Source: Homalodisca vitripennis
Taxonomy: Eukaryota; Arthropoda; Insecta; Hemiptera; Cicadellidae
Assembly: GCF_021130785.1 (NCBI RefSeq)
Contig: NC_060211.1
Span: forward strand, 126,925,001-126,989,000
DNA length: 64,000 bases
Direction of reading: 5' to 3'
The notes beneath the pieces are model-generated. The model searched no databases, was not told where the DNA came from, and saw only the letters and a list, made by a program, of their open reading frames with translations. Made by a program: the position numbers and the translations under genes. Each line of letters begins with the position of its first letter. Within the stretch, counting starts at the first letter, position 1. Positions 1 through 15,012 of this stretch are shown here, one piece after another.

Positions 1-351
1 TTTCAATCATTACAAAAATATTTTGCTTTGATATTTTAGTACTATAATACAATTTCAGTCCAGTGTTCTATATAATTCTGTTAATGCTAAAGCAAATAAA
101 GTTTCATTAATACCAGTAATATAGTGTCAATGAGCAACGTCATACTTTATCACTCTCAGTGCCAGCCAACGGTGTTCATTTTAAATCAGAGCCTTTATAC
201 TAAATGAGTATTTTACACTGTCTTATAAGGGTTGTCATTATTGGTAGATTTGTCACTTAAACAAATAATACATGCATTGTGTTAATAATGCAAATGTATC
301 TAACAATTCTGTGTTTAAATAATTTACATTAATACACAGATAGCTTGCAGT
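1..351. other. AT-rich flank, nothing identified
   Basis: No coding exon, RNA gene or repeat boundary is visible. The short open frames here lack codon structure or known motifs. Confidence 0.5.
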
Positions 352-1335
352 CAGGGCCGGTTAAACAAGGACCTGAGATCAGTGCGGTAAATTTTTAAAG
401 GCAGTTGACCTTTGGGAAAAAATAAATATAATTTGCATAGAAACGGTAGCCTGGAAACATGTTTACAAGTTGCAGAGAGAACATTGTACTTTTAAAGTAC
501 AATTGTACTAATGTAACATGAAGGTAAACTATGTGTAGAAATGATCTCAAAAGAACCAATGAATAATTATATGTTTCTCTACATGACAAGGGGTGATGGT
601 TGGTGCCAGTGTGTATTGTAACTGTAAGTTCGTTGAACGTTTTGAGCTCCTCATTGGCCACAGCCTTGTCATTCTCAACTCTATTTAAAAGAATTGCATG
701 AATAACTAGAGATCGGTTTATATTGTTTACAACTCAAGTCAGATTGGCATTCAAGCTACAAGTTACATGAAGTCCGTCAGCCACATTATTGTTTCATCTC
801 CAGTAACCATTTTTCTATTTTTTGGAAAACGCAACTTTATCTAAGCAAAACGTAATGAACAGTAGTAGCTCTAGTAGTATTCTATTTCAATAATTTATCC
901 TGTTATGTGCATTAATTTGCTAAAGACATAAGCAGTTTTGTAGCTAAAGTACTAAAAACTTCATATTATAAAATTCTATTTTCTTTAATTGTATAATGTT
1001 CATATTAATATAAAATAATGTTCAGAATAGAAAGTGTATTGCTTTTCACTGTAATATAATAAAGATTATCTTTACAAATACACTGTCAGTATTTTTTGTG
1101 CTTGTGATAATGTGTAGGGTTGATGATAAACCAAACGAATAATGACACAATTTTTTAAGAAATTATGGTACTTTAAATTTTTATATTAATTATATACAAA
1201 TAAAAAAGTAAAAATAAATATCGCAAATTTAAGCAAGATTGAGTTAACTAAATTAATGAAACAGGAAGGGGGCGGGGCGGAGAGAGCTACAAATGTTTTT
1301 AGTCCAATGGGTATAAATATTTAAAACCGACCCTG
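352..1335. mobile_element. Candidate non-autonomous hAT-like element
   Basis: The left end CAGGGCCGGTT and the right end, read on the opposite strand as CAGGGTCGGTT, form a short terminal inverted repeat of the CAGGG-type common in hAT elements. A G-rich subterminal block lies just inside the right end (about 1265-1290). No matching 8-bp target duplication was found in the flanks, and there is no transposase reading frame. The call therefore rests on the termini alone and is weak. Confidence 0.3.
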
Positions 1336-1625
1336 TACTCACGAAGCCATTGCTTGAAAATCACTTAAAATTATATCTAAAAAATAAGCAAAGAATTAAA
1401 TATATTATTGATCAAATGCGTTATTCATTATTCAGCAAAATCATAATAAAGGCATTAATTTTTCATTACATTTAAATTCATATTTTTTATAGTTACTCAA
1501 AAAATAAATAAAATACAACTAATAAACTAAGCAATAACAATAATTTATACACATTTTAAAACTATGAATTTTTTAGTGATTACATTTTATAAGACTAGTA
1601 ATTTTGATGTAAGTAAAACACAATT

Positions 1626-1766
1626 TCAAGTAGAAAGGCCTCTGTGTTTACGTTTTATTCTTGCGTAAGGCCCAATTTCTGGATCCATGATGAAGTCGTA
1701 CAAAACAGCCACCCAAGAATGGTGTTGAGGGAGATTATCATAATATTCTGCAGCTATTCTCTTCAC
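1626..1766 (-). CDS. ifc: Desaturase terminal coding exon
   Basis: Too short for simple ORF finding but clear. Acceptor TTTTTAG, then [37 protein letters not shown] and KHRGLST with stop TGA at 1626-1628. The product matches the family C-terminus residue for residue in pattern. I see no canonical AATAAA polyadenylation signal just downstream. Confidence 0.93.
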   Translation of the reverse strand: MKRIAAEYYDNLPQHHSWVAVLYDFIMDPEIGPYARIKRKHRGLST

Positions 1767-4700
1767 CTAAAAACACCATTAACATGAAAAAGTTTAATTT
1801 TAAGTTTATGTACATACACAAATATTATTTAAATTATTATTATGCTAGCAAACCATTAATAATATATTAATATAAATATGTGTTGAACATCTTGTATATT
1901 GCTACCAAATAAAAGATCATGTATTGAAATATTGATCACTCTCAATAATGTTTATTGGTTGGAAAGGATGATAATAATAATTGTTTTTATTTAACCCTGT
2001 CAATGCCAACGTCCGGGTAACCGGAGTTACTAGACATTTTTCAGAAAATGCAATACATTTTATTTTGATGTGTATTTTATATCAATTCGTATTAAAAATA
2101 AAATTACTTTCTGTTAAGCATATAACATAGTGCAAAAACACAGCTGATCTATCAGTAGCAATGACAAAAGTTTATGATCAAGTTGGTCGGTCGTCATTGA
2201 CATCGTAGCCGAGATGCTTCGTTTTCATAGTTGTTAATCTGCTGTTATGGGGAGTGCTCTGTTCTAGGCATGTTTACATTTGTTTATAATTATAATATAA
2301 CCAAATAGTGTGTTAGTAATTTGGGTGTGTAGTCAAGTATTATAAATCACTCAAGGTCCCCACTGAATGAAAATACTCTTAGAAGAGTAGTGGAGGTAGA
2401 GTATCTAAATGACAACTTTGTAACTGATATTTATTTTACAATATAAATATTTTTAGATAGCCAAAATCATGTTGGGACTACTCTTTTCTGTTCAATCCTT
2501 TAGTGTTGTAGTGTTACCATTATGTCATAAGAAAAGTAGTAAACTCAGTAAAGGAAATGGACATTTGCTAATCGAGATATGCATTTTAGTTCCTCATAAA
2601 AAATTAGTGGCATTAAAAAAAATGTTATAGTATTTTTATTTTGAGTGATAATTCTTTTGAAATTAGTCAACATATTCCAAATAAAGTGATTTTAGTGTGC
2701 TTCACTTTATTGGTGTGAGAATCTTGTGAGTACTCATTTGAGTGTAAAACCTATAAATTAAAACAGAAATTCTTTTAAAAACGTTACTGTTATTTTTTAT
2801 TTTTCTTGAAGTATAAGAAGTTTTTGAGTACATTTAATGTTAATATACACATTTCCATACAAAACCAAACAAAAATTATAAAAATTCGCCAATACATAAC
2901 AGTTATGACATTTTACATATAATAACCGTAAGCAAATTGCTAAAAATCGTATGGCACTTTTATAACATTTGTAGAAATACCTTTGGCGTTATTGAATAAC
3001 ATTAAAAAATTGTCTGGCACTGAAAGGACTAATTGAATTATTTATTGATCTTTACTCAGTAAATTTGAATGTTATTGCCTGATAAAGTTGTTTTAAATAT
3101 GATATCTATTTACAATGCGTTTTGATTTGTAAATTTCACGATGTTTTCTAAAAATAAATTGAAAAAATCACTTGGTTTACCGTCACCAGGTGCATCAACC
3201 AATAACCTTTGATTTCTTCTAGTATCCAGTCCTCAATCCATACAGGTGGTACAGTGGCAACCATACAGGTGGGGCATCATCATTGTCTTCACTATCGCTT
3301 GCCGATTCAAACTCCTCTTCATGCGTAGAAAACATAACCTCCGACTCATCGTCAGAGAAAGATCTTCCTAAACCACTTGGACCCGGTTGTTCATCCATTC
3401 TAAATATAAGAAGTTATACCACATCCGCGGAAATAACAAAACTAATACTAGTAAACACGCCAACAAAAGAATACTAGTAATTTATTAGGAACGAGGAATT
3501 AGGAACAACATTTAATTATTGTCCGCTAGACAGCAGCTATAAACAAGCCAAAAGTCGTATGTTCCGTTGACACAGTCCGGACAGTTGAACCGCATTTTCC
3601 AGGCAGAACTGAATTAACAGAAAGTAAGTATACTTAAGTTTCAGAGACCTACCGCAAGATCGAAGCATGTAACAGGTGAAATAGCAGAGTGCTGCAAGGA
3701 TTGATCACACAACTGTCCGAACAGTGGTCCGCAGTTTTGGCAAGGGGCATGGTACTGTCCGGACAGTGGCCCGCAGCGAACGTGTTAATATACAGTACAA
3801 AAATAAATCACATGAAAATTTCCCATCTTAGTCTTTAAAGTTGTGCAATGTGAACTGAAAATCTGTTAAATGTAATCAAATGCTCTGTGTAAACATTGTA
3901 TTATGTTGTGTATTTGTTTACACAACAATTTGTTTATAGAGTGAAAGCATAACAAAAGTAACACTTTTTATTTTAACATTGTGGCAACAAGACAAACCAA
4001 TTAATTTATTCTGTATTCTACTTAATCAGCTAAATTGGGAATGTATACATGTAAGGTACTGAATTTGGTTTCCTTAGATATTGTAGGACGGCATATTTAT
4101 AGTAGCTGAAGGAACAAAAATGGAGAGACTGGACACTAGCTTGATTCAACAATTGTAACTTCATGACTACAATTTTAGGAAACAAGCGAGCACAATGTGT
4201 TTGCCATTATAGCAAGTGGAATCACAAAGCAATGTACGAGACACTAAATGCAATTTTTATGACAGAAAATTGTCGAGGAGACATCATTCTCAATGAGATA
4301 TACGATACTGATTAGGTATATAAATCCCATCCCACTAATATTATAAATGCGAAAGTTTGAATGTTTGGAGGTTTGTCCTCGAATCACGCTGAAACTGCTA
4401 TATGGATTGTGCTGAAATTTGGAACAGGTATAGCTTTTGGTCTGAATTAACATTTAGAGTGCTTTTTACCACCCATAACACATTCATTTCACCAAATAAA
4501 GTTGAATTCAAATTGAAAAATTAGTTTGTTTAAATTCGAATGTTATGATAAGAACGAAACGTAATAACGTTTCATAATTCAAATTAAACTGGCACTAAAC
4601 AGCTGTTGACAGCTATAATTCAACAAACTTTCTGAACTTTCTGAAACATCTGTTTACATTTAAATTTTATCAATAATAAGTAAACAGTGCTTGATCGGTA

Positions 4701-7700
4701 GTGTAATGCAGATAGTAAATAAAACATTAATATATAAATTTTACTCCAGATTGCACCAGTGACGAATTAAAATCATCTAATGCATTAAATACTGTTATAA
4801 AACTAACCTTAATGAACAAAGTTATGAATGTTTTCACATAAGTTACTTTAAACTGGTGGGCTTCCTTGACATTATGATATTACATTTTAACAATGGCTTA
4901 CGGAAAAAAACAGAGAAATGAATACTAAGATACCTTAACGATTCATTCTTTCCCTGGCTACAGTCCAAAAAACAAGTGTAACGCAAAACTTTAATAACGA
5001 TTATTTTGGAATGTTGCATAACCTTAATAAGGATTTCCCCCTAATACCAGAAGTACATAAGAAGTAGGTAGGACTTCCCTCTAGGTAGTAATAGGCTTTT
5101 CAGTCCTAGCAAACTCAACTATGCCAACACGATTTTGACCAAAATAGATTTCAGAGAACTACATAATCAAATGTATATAGTATTCTAATCGAGGCAATAT
5201 GGCAAGCTAACCTGTGACATAGTAGGTAAGTGAATTTAAACGGTCTTAAGTAGGCACTTTTTAACCGAAGTAGGCATCTCAGTCCTATGTAAGTATATAT
5301 ATTTTTTCGTCGTCAGAACAACAAGGCAAACTCTACTATGGTACTGGAAAAATCTTAGACCTGAAATATATGACAAGGACTGGAAATATAAGCTTTTTGA
5401 CCAAAGTAAGTTTCCGAGACCTGTGTGATCCGAGATTTGTGTTTTCTTGAACGGGATTACAAGGCAGATTCAGCTGTGACATTATGTATATAATTAATTA
5501 GAACCAGAAATTCTCCTCCTACACGTGCCAAACATGATATAATAATTAAGTTAAACTCTGATTCTATTTACCATGAACTTAATAATATCTAACTGATGTA
5601 TGCCTACTTACGTTTTAAAATGTTTGTAGGACTCCCATCATATTACATCATAAATGCTTTTTATAAGGACTTCAGTTCTAAAAATTGCGTGCGAAGCCGC
5701 AGGTAAAAGCTAGTACTGATATAATTAATAGACTGGACCGAGGAAATAGTATGATATTGCGAAAATGGATTGGAAAGCAAGAACATATACTTTACTGTAT
5801 CATGTATCATCTTTACATATGGATGACAGCTGTCATAATGTAAATAAGTATTGAAATGTCTTAGTATTATTGATGTTGACTTTAGTTATTAATTTTCAGT
5901 AACAATATCTACAACCATACAATTTGGAAAACTGTACTGTTTTGAATCCAACCTCATTACAAAATTATATATATAGGTCTATTTATATTGTTTCCTATGG
6001 CAAAATAGCAAACTCCAATTTTGCGTTGGAAATAGGATTAATTTAAACTAGAATTCAAAAATCTGAAATAAGAATTACTCGTGATTTTGCTTAACCTCTG
6101 TTCCTCTTAATCATGAACACTGAAAAATCGGTACCTGATGCATGATATATAAACTAGTTCCATTTTTTAAATGTCAAGTGCGTTAACTAAGAAAGCTTTG
6201 GACTTTAAATTTGGAGTTTTTGTCAACATTGATCTAAAATAGTTCAAGTGTTGCTGAAATCGTGGGAGCTATTCAAACAAGTACACAGAATGTTGCATAG
6301 AAACTGCGAGTGAAGTATGTGCTAATAAACCATAAATTAGAAAATAAAATTCCTACTTCTGGCAGTCTGGAGCCGGGAACAAATGGGAAGTCGTGATGTT
6401 CATTATGATATCCAACATTGAAAGTGATCTTGTTCAAACAACCGTAGTAGGAGTAGGTCTCGAAGCCCTTGCGGAACATGTAATGTTCGGATATGAAGTG
6501 TCCAGCTACAGGATGTAGACCCATGGCCATCAGTGATCCAGCTAACATGTAAACCAAGACCTTCACGCCTGCACATACAACATCATTCAATTGTTTACTA
6601 CAACACAATCTTTTGTAATAAATAAATACCACCATATTAGTATTTGCTTGAGTATCACACGTGTATAATATGATTGTAGTTAATTATTTATATTAGCCTG
6701 TGTAATAGATTTTAACCACAGCCATACATCTTAATCATAAAAATACAGTGATCTTTTAATGACACCAAATAAATTCAACCACTATTGTAATGAGTGATTC
6801 TAGATTTAGTTACAAGTTAATTTTTGCTGATATCTTTATTGCTTCTTAAAGATGACTAATTTTAATTTTGTTCAACATTTTAAGGAATACTTATCATATA
6901 GTACAGTAGATTAATTAAAAGAACTTAATAATGTTTTTATTTGTATTGTCTAATTTTATAAAGTTTTAGGTACAAAACATGAAATAGAATCTCCAAGCTC
7001 TTCATTTTGTTATACCATTTATACATCTTTTGATATGTCAACAATTTTTTTATATTCAACAATAACATTATATTATTTAAAAAAATGTTGTATAAAAAAG
7101 GTCAAGTTTAATTATTTGTGTATCCATAATCTTTTAAGTTATCTGTTGAAGAATTAAGTCCATGACTTAAGTTACATTGGATAATAATTCCATTTGTACA
7201 ATAAATTAAAGAAATCACTGAATTCAGCTTGTTGAGGTTACAAACATTTTAAAATCTCTAAATAGCATTTATCATCTACAATAATAATAAAAAAACTATT
7301 GTAGAACAGACAATATTTTTTTTATCTGTACGATACTTTCAAAATTCCAGTATTGTATTGTTTAACATAAAAAACCTTAATTTTTTAATGTGACAATTAA
7401 ACTGACTATCACAACATTAACTCACTTACCGAGTGTGTAGCAAACAAGTCCATTGAAAGAGAGCTGTATGATAACATTAACAACCTCCAGAAGAGTAGGA
7501 GGTTTCGGGTATGTAAACACAGGTCTAAATGCATAGAATAGTGGCTGCAGCAATACCCACACAAACTTTCCAAATGTCGTACAAAATAATTTGGCTTCTA
7601 CATAAGTTGGGATATCTGTGTCCAGCACCTCATCTCCTTGATACTGAAAACAAAACAAAAAAAGATGATTATCTAATCATATCATCACAATTTCAGTTTA

Positions 7701-10700
7701 AAATGACACACAGGCGATTAATGGAAAATAATAAACCTCATTTGTTTAAACATCAAAATATTGAAATCTTTGAACATGAATAATTATGCTTCACTGAATT
7801 GTAAATGCTAGACATATTACTGTTATGTATAACATGAATGCTCCCTTGAATGACAAGAAGTCATACACGATGATGTAATTATTATTGAATTTGTTATCCT
7901 GGGAAAACAAGGTTTCGGTACCCAATCCAAATGTTCCATAACAATCTTCGCTAGATTTCAAGGTTATAGACATCACCTAACAATATCCTGATGGGATATA
8001 GTTCTCCTTGTTGTACATGAAAAACTGCCTTGAACTAACTACTGCCTACTAACTAAGTATTAAAAATTACCTGTAATTATGCCAGGAGGACTGCATAATA
8101 CAACCTCGTCCCCCCTGCTGATAGGTAATGGGCATACCCTTGAATACATCCTAGCCAGATGTGGAAATTCCATTAAAAGGATCTTACCAATGCAACAATG
8201 AAGTTTCACTCCAACTTCACTTCACAGCTTAATTCGTTCTCGATAGATACCCCTAGTACTAGACTTCACTACCGCTTAACCAAATCCCATGGGGGGGGGG
8301 ATGCACGACCATCAAACTCAATGTTGCCAATATAGAAATGAAACATCTTGGCTTTACTAATGTTCAGCCAATTAAATACATTGCTGATTACATAACACTG
8401 AAAAAATTATAACTTTTATAACAAATTCAATTTAAACTGATATTCTACAACATAGTTTTTCACTAATGAGCTGTTTAGCTTGTTTGTAATAGTCATGGTC
8501 AAAACTTGTTTGAAAGTATAGCTTGTATATGATATAGAGGACCAAAAGAAAACATGTAAAGTGCTGAAGAACATTTAAATACGTCATTAATTCATGTTAA
8601 ATAAAGACTCGTCTATCCAGATTTCATCTTTTTCCAGTCATCATACTATTTACATTTTCTAAATGTAACTATTTGTTAAAAATTAGTATCGTACTAATGT
8701 ATAATGTATTTACTAAGATAACAAAACGCACAGTTGTATTAAACACCCAAAGGATGTAACAGCTTTTGTTACTTTTATCATTATACATAAGTACTTATAT
8801 TCAAACATACATAGGAGAATTTATTCCTTTTTTGTATTATATCCATTACACAAGGCTAACACAAAACATAAGAAACTGGAAAGGAATTGGTTATCTTATC
8901 AGCAAGTGAGATTGACTGACAACCACACCCAAATACTCAGTTACCACACACACACACTACAGTCTGCCGATAGTATTCTAGTCACACAGGCAGACAGCTG
9001 TTCATTTTGATCTAGCATTACAAATAATTGAAATATACAAGAATACAACCTCTTTGCATACCTCTCATAATTTAACATACATTTACAGAAAATTGTTAGA
9101 TTTTAAATTTTTCACTTATGATAAAAACTTGACTGTAAGATACCTGAAATGTTCATTTGAAATGAATTACTCAGGATACTATGAAAATTGAGAACTTGGG
9201 ATATCAATCAGAAGGGATACCCAAGAGTGAAATTAAATCGAATTACATTTTTTAAGCACGCTAGTGTAGATGAACAAATTAAAAGGAAAGAAGATAATCT
9301 TATTTGGTACTGTCTACCAGGGAGTCTGAAGAACCAGCTGGGAGGTCCATGGGTTCTAAATATGGACTTTAAGGTGTTAATAGCTTTAAATTTAAATTTT
9401 GGACAGTTGAATCCTTATCTACTGTAGACTTGTTAACACGTTCCATAGTTCCAAAACATTGATGCGCCTAAATTGGATGGCCATAGCTCCTTTAGAATGG
9501 ATGAAATCTTACATTTCAATATTCTAATTTATATTTATTTTAACTCAGTTAAAAACGAAATAGTTTTATTCTCATCATTACTAGAGAGTAATTGGAAATG
9601 TTATAATGAAAAAACCTACTTTTAAAAATAAATACTATTAATAAATTTAAAGTATAAATAATAATACGCATCAAGTTTATCCGTGATTTACATTACTAGA
9701 ATAAACTTTTTATTTAGTGTAAAACTGTGTATATCACAAGCTGTATGACATATTAGACAGCTCAATAGGCCTCAGTACAGGAAATCACTACTAAAAACCA
9801 ATGAATGTGGTGCACTATAAATGTAAAAGCAATATATGTATATAGTTGAAAATATAGTTGAAAAAATCTTGAGTTAAATATAGCCTACATTGCTTTAATT
9901 GTATATAGAAAACAAAAAAAAGCATATAAAAAGTTTGAAAGGAAGTTTATTTTCAAGTTGGTTTTAATCTTTTCTGGTAGTTGAAATATGTATGATGACA
10001 TCTTGATTTATTAATGAATCTAAATCTTACACATTATCATCAATATTTAATGTGGTGATAAAACTAAACTGCAATCTGCGTATTTGTTCAGACTCATATT
10101 TCTCTTGTTTTGTCTAATTTCACACTAGACCATGAAACAATAACTAGCGGATACAATGATTAGTTTTCAGAGAACAGACATTTTTCCGTCACAAGCGTGT
10201 TATTATTATATGCTTATTATACCGTGTCATATCACCAGATCAGACCTAATTGTCATTACTCAGTGAAGGTCAATAGGCTTATTAATTGTGAACTAGCAGG
10301 AAGTAATTAATTTAGTTTATATAATTGTTGTAAATTTCAGTATGTATATATATGTTGAAATTTAAGTTGATGCAAGCACAACTCTCACAGATAAGTAGAG
10401 CTAACAATAAACAGTAAAATTAACAAAAGTCTTTAAAAGCAAGAAGGTCAGATCTTGATTAAAGGCCACTCTGAGATACAGGCTGCACTGGAAGCTCTGA
10501 AACTGCAGGTTTTGCTTAACAGAATCCATCTTACAAACAATTTTATAACTTTCGAAGTAAAACTGTAGATTTTGGACATTTGTACTAACATTTGCCTTCT
10601 TTTAATCATTTAACAATAAATAGTAAAACTAACAATATTCTTTAAAAGCAAGAAGGTCAGATCTTGATTAAAGGCCACTCTGAGATACAGGCTGCACTGG

Positions 10701-13700
10701 AAGCTCTGAATATGCAGGTTTTGTTTATCAGAATCCATCTTATAAACAATTTTATAACTTTGACATAAAAATTATAGAAATTAAATGTGTGATACTTCTC
10801 AACATAAAAACAGTTTAATTAAAACATGTGTCTTTCTGTTGGACCCATCTGAATATGGGGGTTACACTGTACACTGATTAGGGACTGAGGTGGAATGTTC
10901 ACATTATTTAAATATATACAAGATAGGAGTAGTACACCACACCACGTGTGTTGTGTGGACTGAGGTGGAATATTCACATTATTTAAATATATACAAGATA
11001 GGAGTAGTACACCACACCACGTGTATTGTGTGGACTGAGGTGGAATATTCACATTATTTAAATATATACAAGATAGGAGTAGTACACCACACCACGTGTG
11101 TGTTGTGTGGACTGAGGTGGAATATTCACATTATTTAAATATATACAAGATAGGAGTAGTACACCACACCACGTGTGTTGTGTGGACTGAGGTGGAATAT
11201 TCACATTATTTAAATATATACAAGATAGGAGTAGTACACCACACCACGTGTATTGTGTGGTGTAAACATTATTTAAAATATACGCCACGCTGTGCTTGGA
11301 CTGAGGTGGATATTCAAATTATTTAAATATATACAAGATGTCCTGCAGTAGTAAATAGATATATTGTTTAAATATATACAAGATAGGAGTACACCACACC
11401 ACGTGTGTTGTGTAAACTCGCCACGCTGTGCTTGCATACAGAATTTCAAATCTATAGTTCATTTCATTTTGAGATGTCCTGCAGATAGATAGACATACAT
11501 ATAGTTCATTTCATAGACATATATACAGACAAACATGCAGAAAAGAAGTTGACACAAAAATGAAACATCATAGAAACTATTATGATAAATTTAGAAATGA
11601 ATTTTGATGCAAAATTTAAAATCTTTAGGTCAGTTTATTTTTTTGATATCGTTCGGACAGACAGACAGAAAAGAAATGTTTCTAGCTCCTTGAGTAATAG
11701 GCTTTGCCGGCGCTCATTCAGTTAATCAATGTCTATTGTTATTTAGCAATCATTCAGTTAGTCATTTATGGTGTGTATAAAATTGAGCAAATTGTTTTTT
11801 TCTGAAAAAAAAAAAAACTTTTAAATAGAAAATATACTTGGATCAAAAAAAATTATTTTTTTTTGCGTTTTACATAATTTGTTGTACTTTTGTTACAATA
11901 TAAGAAGTTTCAAATTCAACCTAGACAAAAATTAGATATGGTAAATGATGCCAAAATGAGTTGTGAATACAAAAATACAAGTTTTTATAGTTATATATTA
12001 TACATAAAAACAATCTATAAATGTATAAAAGAAAGAAAGATTAGAGAAAAGGCTCAAGTAATAGCTAATACTAATGTTGTCTGGAAACAGGTTATTAGAA
12101 AATCAAGGATCTTCTTCTAACGGGCTGTCTATTGCCATGCAATTAAGCCTCAAAGGCATCTTACGCACCCCAAAGCATACCATGAGGTCAACTAGTTTAC
12201 AATTTCAGCAGTACTACAAATCGCCAAAAACAATGATTTCCCCCCCCCCCCCTCCTGGAGAAATTCACCACCCCTGTCCAGCTTATCAAAGATTTCATAG
12301 TGGTTCCTTGCTATTGCAGGGCAATTAAAAAACAATTAAAGAACTGGTGTACAGCAGTTTCTCCCGGTCATCAGAGCAGATACTCCCAGAAAAATATGTC
12401 GACTGTGCTGATAATTTCTTAGGAGTCCATGTCCTGTATTCACACCTACAACATGAGAAAACACAGACTACCTAAGGAGAGAAGATTAGACGCCATTCTG
12501 AGGGAAGGCAACTGCAGGACAAACCTACTCATCCTCAGACCCTAAAATAAAAGACCAACATATGTATAGACTATGTTTTTAGAATCCCCAATAAGGATGA
12601 ACTTATTCTGGTTTATAGCTTCCATTTGAACCTACACTGTGTACATGAAAAACTGATGTGTCAATTAAATCTGGGCAACTCTATGGATGTACAGAAGCAC
12701 ACCACTAACCGAAAATGTCAAAAGATTGAGCAGCAAGGATAGATTGATAGGTCTACTTTTTCTGCGGGAGATGACTGTTGGAGTTGGTGGCTTCCAAGTG
12801 TTTTTAAAGGCAGTTGCTAGTCTAGACATAAGGGCGTGCCACCCCTGCTTGCTTTAACTGGAGAGGCTGGTACAGACCTGGCCTCCTCTTCTTCCAAGGA
12901 AACATGATTGAGATTAATTCCCATAATATTTTCTCATGAATCTGAAAGGAGACGACTCCTACTCCTAAACTTACCCATCCAGAATATCCTTTATTTCCAG
13001 AATCAGTGTAAAGGTTCTTTACAGACTAAATTCAATTTCTCAGCTTCTTGTCCTAAGAGAAAAAGATGTCTTTAACTTTCCATTTAAGTATCTTTGGCCA
13101 TTTAATTTACTTATACGACCTTTACAACCAATACATTTTAGTCGTTAAAAACAACACCAATTGACACTGTGAGGTTAAGTGTTGAATATTTATACCTGAA
13201 TAAAACTTAAACATCATCCTCTATAAACGTCCTAGTGAAGAAACATAATATCTGCAACTTGCACTTGAATTCTTTTATTTAAAGTATCACATTTTGAAAC
13301 AGTAAACTTACCTTGTGATGTTCAAGGTGATATCCTTTAAAAGTTATTGAAAATGGCAGTCCTATTGGCAGGTTAGCAAACATTCCCAACAATCTATTGG
13401 CCATAGGTCTTGTATGTCCAAATGCCAAATTGTGCGCTATTTCGTGGATAGCTGAAATATTTATTATTTGCATAAGTACTTAAGATATAAATACTATTGA
13501 GGAAATATTTATTAGAGAGTAACATATGAATAAGTATAATCAATACTAGAATTTATGTGTTTATTCACAAAACTGTGAGATATTTATAGATTGATTTAAA
13601 CTTACCTGATAAGCTTAATAATATTTAATTAGCTTAACCCAAGATTATGGACATTATATTTTTTTTAATAAAAAAGGTTTAGTATTTCAAAACATGTTTA

Positions 13701-14388
13701 TTTACATTTTAAACAATTTTACAAACTTAAATTTCAATATTTTTTCTCGTGTGAAATTATTATAAACAAGGATAAATGGAAAGAGCACCACCGCAGGTTG
13801 GGCACTCATACGTGTCCTCCCGTTTTTTCAGTGTCTCCTGAGTGTGCAGATAGACTTGGCACTTCCTGTTTCATCCTTAAATCTGAGGTAGGGGATGCAT
13901 AAAGTGACGACCATATATATATACAGTAGGCATATATCACCTGCTGGAATGAATACGGAAAAATATAGCCATATGAAGCAGTAATTTGGCTAACTCAGCC
14001 GCAGTACTAGTGTTACCGGGAATCAAGGAGTGACCATTGCAATAAGGTGGGAATTTCTGACAGTAAATAAACGCCCACAACTCAACCCTGGGCTCAGTGG
14101 CAACTGCAATAACAAACCAATATGCACGGAAACATGAAAGTTGAGAAATTGGCCACTAGATTAAACCAATGTCAAACTAATCCGCTCATTGGTAAGCCGG
14201 ATGTTATTGTGTTTATGAAAACAATATATAATATATATATTGTTCTGTATATATTGAAAATTCAGATATATTTTTATGTAATGTTAATTACTTTGTTCTT
14301 TAATTAATTTCTAATTAAAATATACTTATATTATTCTTTTAGGCTTTTGAATAAATTTTATTAATTTGTAGTATGTTTCTACAGAAAT

Positions 14389-14442
<54 letters not shown>

Positions 14443-14867
14443 CCGAGAGTGCTATATTTTGAACTGGGTTGAATGAGAATGCTAAACATGCATTTTCCCA
14501 TTATTTACCATTTGTTCATAACAGATAAGCCATTAAAGATATTACTTACTTTATGCTAAATCAAAATCAAATCAAATCATAATTTATTTCCCAAAAATAT
14601 TTACATGCTAGCACATTTACTATCAAATCTATATTATCTTGTTACTATAATATTTAAATGTGTACTTAAAAAACATTAAACATGAAAATATTACACTCAT
14701 CAAATTAAAGTGGCCTAGGAAATGAGCCTACATGGGCAGAAAGCCTAGGCTCATAAGGCAATAATATACTACATTTGTAAATTCAATATTTAAAATTAAT
14801 ATTTTAGAAAAATATATAGAAGTACGTTTTTTATCATTACTCTTTTATTTGTTAAAAAAATTTAATG

Positions 14868-14907
<40 letters not shown>

Positions 14908-14942
14908 ATTCTAAGTAAGAATGAAACACAGAAATGTTTTAA

Positions 14943-15012
<70 letters not shown>

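Noticed and set aside
8946..8956. Short CA tract as a regulatory site
   Set aside because: Too short and common to mean anything.
10819..11326. Several repetitive open frames on both strands ([19 protein letters not shown])
   Set aside because: They are produced by the 75-bp tandem repeat, whose length is divisible by three, with no start context or homologue.
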